In this document: positions 60,617 to 64,000 of the stretch, in pieces
Layout of the letters: each line of letters begins with the position of its first letter
Position numbering within the stretch: the first letter of the stretch is position 1
Assembly: GCA_037953745.1 (NCBI GenBank)
Contig: JBAKBP010007121.1
Location: forward strand, 39,064 to 103,063
DNA: 64,000 bases
Source of the DNA: Lithodes maja
Lineage: Eukaryota; Arthropoda; Malacostraca; Decapoda; Lithodidae
Reading direction: 5' to 3'
The notes under the pieces: model-generated
What the model saw: only the letters and a program-made list of their open reading frames with translations
Told to the model about the DNA's origin: nothing
Database searches by the model: none
Program-made: the position numbers and the translations under genes

Positions 60617-63422
60617 TTGATTAAGGAGCGTTCCGTGAATTCTAAAATCACAAATTTAAAGATCTTCTATGCAAACGCTCGTAACATACGCAATAAATTT
60701 TCAGATTTAGAGGAACTAGTGTTTACAGAAAGTTTCGATGTTATTGGCATAACAGAATCTTGTCTCATTACAGAAGACAGAGACTTTTTAGCAGAGTATT
60801 CACTTCCTGGTTATGTAATGTTTGAGAAAAGCCGAATAAATAAAAATGGAGGTGGCGTTTTACTTTTTATTAAAGAAAGTCTTAACCCGACCCTCTTGTC
60901 AAAACCTCAAATTGTGAATGTCGACACATCCTTTGTGCTAATAAAGAATAACAAAGGTACAAAAATAATATATGCTCTAATATACAGACCTCCAGCTCAA
61001 TCAGTGCAAACTGACCGAGAAATTTATGAGCTAATTGCAAGATACCGTATGTTTTGCGACTTCAATTTACCTGTGACCAAGTGGGGAGATAGTAGGCCTA
61101 TTACTTCACACTCTGGACAAGACCTGTATGCAAACTTGCAAGAGAGTTCGCTATATCAATTTGTTAGATCTCCAACCCGTGGAAATAATGTCCTTGACCT
61201 TGTACTTTCAACAAAAGAAGAATTGATAGAGAATTTGAATGTCGGTGATGAATTCAGTAACAGCGACCATCGTACGATAACTTTCAATTTAAAGTTTACT
61301 AGTAACGAACCAAATAGCAGCATCGAGAAAGTCCCTAATTTCAAGCAAGCAAACATTTGTAAAATTAGAGCAATGTTTAAAGAAACTGACTGGAGCTTTC
61401 TAATTAACAATAACGATATAAATACATCTTGGGAATCATTTGCAAACACTTACCTAGAAGCAGTTCAAGACTGCATACCATCAAAAATACGGCGTACAGG
61501 CCATAATGATAAGTAAAGCCCAAATTTTGGAATAAAGATATTTCAAACTGTCTGCTAAAAAGTTTACTAATGATAGATTAAAATCCTCACAAAATTACGA
61601 AGAACGGGTGAAATTGTAGAACTACGATGCAAAGCCAAAAAGTTAATTAAGCAAAGTAAAACAAAAATTGAGTTACATGTTGCGAATCAAAGTAAAACAA
61701 ACCCAAAATAATTCCATAGTTATATCAGAAAGAAGAGAGTAGTTACTTCAACTGTTGGACTGTTAGTCGATGAAAATGGAGAATATACCAAAGACGAAGT
61801 ACAAATGAGTAATGCCCTCAACACCTTCTTTGTATCAGTTTTTACAACAGAAGACCTCATTGATATCCCGACAGCATCGCCGATTCAGATAGATAATTCT
61901 GATGTTCTAAGCAATATCACCATTACAGAGAGAGAAGTATTGAAATGTTTAGATAAACTCAAGGTAAATAAAACGCCTGGACCTGATTCAATCTCACCTA
62001 GAGTTCTAAAGGAAGCTAAGGATGAGCTCTCAAAACCACTGACATTGCTATTCAATAAATCCTTGCAGTCTGGGACTATGCCTGGTCAGTGGAAGCTAGC
62101 TAACGTAACACCGATTTAATAAAAAGGCAGCAAATCCCTGCCCAGTAACTATCGTCCAATTAGCTTAACCTCAGTTGTATGTAAAATGCTAGAAACGCTC
62201 ATAAGAGACAGACTCATAAATCACTTAGAGGAAAATAACATACTTAAAAATACTCAACACGGCTTTCGTAACAAACGTTCCTGCTTAACAAACCTCTTAG
62301 ACTTCTTCCACGATATGCTCAACCTCTATGATGAGAGTAAAGCTGTAGATATTATATACCTTGATTTTCAAAAGGCCTTTGATAAAGTTCCTCACAAACG
62401 TTTACTGCTAAAACTAAAACGCATGGAATACAAGATGGTGTGTTGAAATGGATAGAAAATTGGCTCCGCGACAGAAAGCAAAGAGTAGTCATAATCGGTA
62501 AGGCATCTAAATGGACCAATGTAAGTAGCAGGGTACCCCATGGATCGGTACTAGGACCAATTCTCTTTCTAATTTACATCAACGACATAGATGAGGGTCT
62601 CACCTGTACAATATCAAAGTTTGCTGACGATACAAAAATTGCAAATAGCGTACTCTCAAAAGAACAAGTTGACGATATGCAACACAATCTAGGTAAGTTG
62701 TCATGTTGGGCCCAAATTTGGCAAATGAGTTTCAATGCGGATAAATGTAAAGTACTACATATTGGATACCTAAATGAGAAAGCAAACTATTCGATGAATG
62801 GCACTCAGCTTAAGACTGTAGATAGAGAAACCTATCTGGGAGTAACAATATCGAGTAACCTAAAACCGAGTAAACAATGTTCAAAGGTCGTTAAGAAGGC
62901 AAACAAAATAATTGGCTTTATAGGCAGGTCATTTGAGCATAAATCCAAAGAAGTTATCCTAACTCTTTATAATTCCTTAGTCCGCCCTGTTCTGGGATAC
63001 TGCGTTCAATCCTGGTGCCCTTATTACCAAAAAGATATAGACAAGCTAGAACGAGTTCAACGGTGAGTTACCAAAATGATACCTAGCCTAATGAACAAAC
63101 CATACGAGGAGCGTCTTAGAGAATTAAATCTGTTTCCTTTAACCCAGCACAGATTAAGAGGCGACTTAATTCAAGTGTTCAAAATCATCAAAGGCATCGA
63201 CAATATGAACTGTAGTAAGTACTTCACTATTGACCAATCTAATTACACGCGGGGAAAAGGCTGCAAAATTATTGGTAAATCATTTAACTCACACGAATCT
63301 AAGAATTTCTTCTTCAATCGAGTTGTCAACTTGTGGAATGGGTTTCCCCGAGACGTTATTGGCTGCAGCACTGTTGATTCTTTTAAACTTCGCGTAGACA
63401 AATATCTCGCATCAAACCCGTG
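60617..63422 (+). pseudogene. CR1/L2-like LINE ORF2 (third LINE), endonuclease and RT
   Basis: Close relative of 47479-50143. The endonuclease is complete at its N-terminus (LKIFYANARNIRNKFSDL, GITESCLI) and continues with ALIYRPPAQS, FCDFNLPVTKWGD and NSDHRTITF to a stop at 61514. A short deletion upstream of FCDFNLP removed several residues. The linker is broken at 61514-61800. RT follows in pieces: NKTPGPDSIS to a TAA at 62117; DFQKAFDKVPHKRL; a frameshift near 62445; VPHGSVLGPILFLIYINDI and KFADDTKIA; a TGA at 63064; and the C-terminus to 63422. At least five lesions make it older than its relative at 47-50 kb. Confidence 0.87.
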
Positions 63423-63673
63423 ACTAACTGTGTTTGTAAATGATTCACTTTATTTTATCCCCCCCCCCCCTCAGTTACTAACCCATCTGTCCTCTACTAA
63501 CTTCCTAATCCTGCACGGACATTAGTTCCAGGGCAGTAGTTCCCTTTCCAATGATCCCTTACCCACTCTAAACCACTGTTTGGACACTTGATCCTCAGTG
63601 TTTTGGAGGACAATCAGCCTAGAAGGGTTTATTAGACCATACTGTTGCTTGTTTTCCTTTGTACTCCTTTGTA
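63423..63673 (+). other. 3' untranslated region of the third CR1/L2-like LINE
   Basis: Contains a C-run (63460-63471) and ends CCTTTGTACTCCTTTGTAC, matching the tail of the LINE at 47225. Minisatellite sequence resumes right after it. Confidence 0.8.
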
Positions 63674-64000
63674 CACATCACTCAACCCCCCTCCCGTCAC
63701 CCCCTATACGTCACTCAACCCCCTCCCTTCACCCCCATGTCACTCAACCCCCTCCCTTCACCCCCATGTCACTCAACCCCCTACCTTCAACCCCATGTCA
63801 CCCAACCCCCCTCCCTTCACGTCACTCAACCCCCTCCCTTCACCCCCTACACGTCACTCAACCCCCCTCCCTTCACCCCCATGTCACTCAACCTCCCTCC
63901 CTTCACCCCTACACGTCACTCAATCCCCTCCCTTCACCCCCTACATGTCACTCAACCCCCTTCACCCCTACATGTCACTCAACCCCCTCCCTTCACCCCC
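63674..64000 (+). repeat. C-rich minisatellite, right block, continues past the window
   Basis: Same unit as 58846-60167. The LINE at 60168-63673 lies within one original array. Confidence 0.95.

Overview
The window is eukaryotic, intergenic and almost entirely transposable elements (TEs) and satellites. I find no host protein gene, rRNA or convincing host tRNA. Non-LTR retrotransposons (LINEs), two DIRS-type tyrosine-recombinase retrotransposons, non-autonomous DNA elements with TTAA target sites, an LTR-element fragment, several satellite families and long microsatellites suggest a repeat-rich invertebrate. DIRS1-like elements are known to be widespread in decapod crustaceans, so a decapod is my best guess, but this is inference.

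Layout. 1-2.9 kb: minus-strand LTR retrotransposon (gag N-terminus, primer-binding-like site, candidate LTR) with a 629-bp TTAA element inside. 3.2-11.8 kb: a minus-strand LINE split by DIRS copy 1 (3452-10341). 11.8-13.1 kb: a TTAA element interrupted by an inverted copy of itself. 13.1-16.4 kb: non-coding DNA holding a 5'-truncated LINE with 10-bp target duplications. 16.4-38.2 kb: apparently one hAT-like element (8-bp duplication ATCTCAGT on both sides) swollen to 21.8 kb by a LINE fragment that itself hosts DIRS copy 2 (17097-25953), a 207-bp TTAA element, an almost intact LINE (27826-30943) and a nearly full-length I-group-like LINE (31.0-37.7 kb) carrying its own retroposon. 38.6-41.4 kb: more TTAA elements, two of them in a tandem tRNA-like SINE array that keeps empty-site paralogues. 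42.2-50.2 kb: two CR1/L2-like LINEs, a 55-bp satellite and a large inverted repeat. 50.7-58.0 kb: short satellites, a fold-back element and a poly(A)-tailed LINE with an 880+ residue uninterrupted frame inserted in a 93-bp satellite. 58.8-64.0 kb: a C-rich minisatellite interrupted by a third CR1/L2-like LINE with an esterase-like ORF1.

Best-preserved system: DIRS copy 2 has leader, basic ORF1, gag, reverse transcriptase/RNase H, a possible methyltransferase-like extension, tyrosine recombinase, inverted terminal repeats and an internal complementary region whose halves match the two termini. Two lesions inactivate it: a 180-bp A-tailed insertion in RNase H and a nonsense codon in the recombinase. 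Copy 1 has lost the reverse transcriptase completely and has Phe in place of the catalytic Tyr. In several places the nesting reads as a dated sequence of insertions: LINE, then DIRS; TTAA element, then its inverted sibling; satellite, then LINE.
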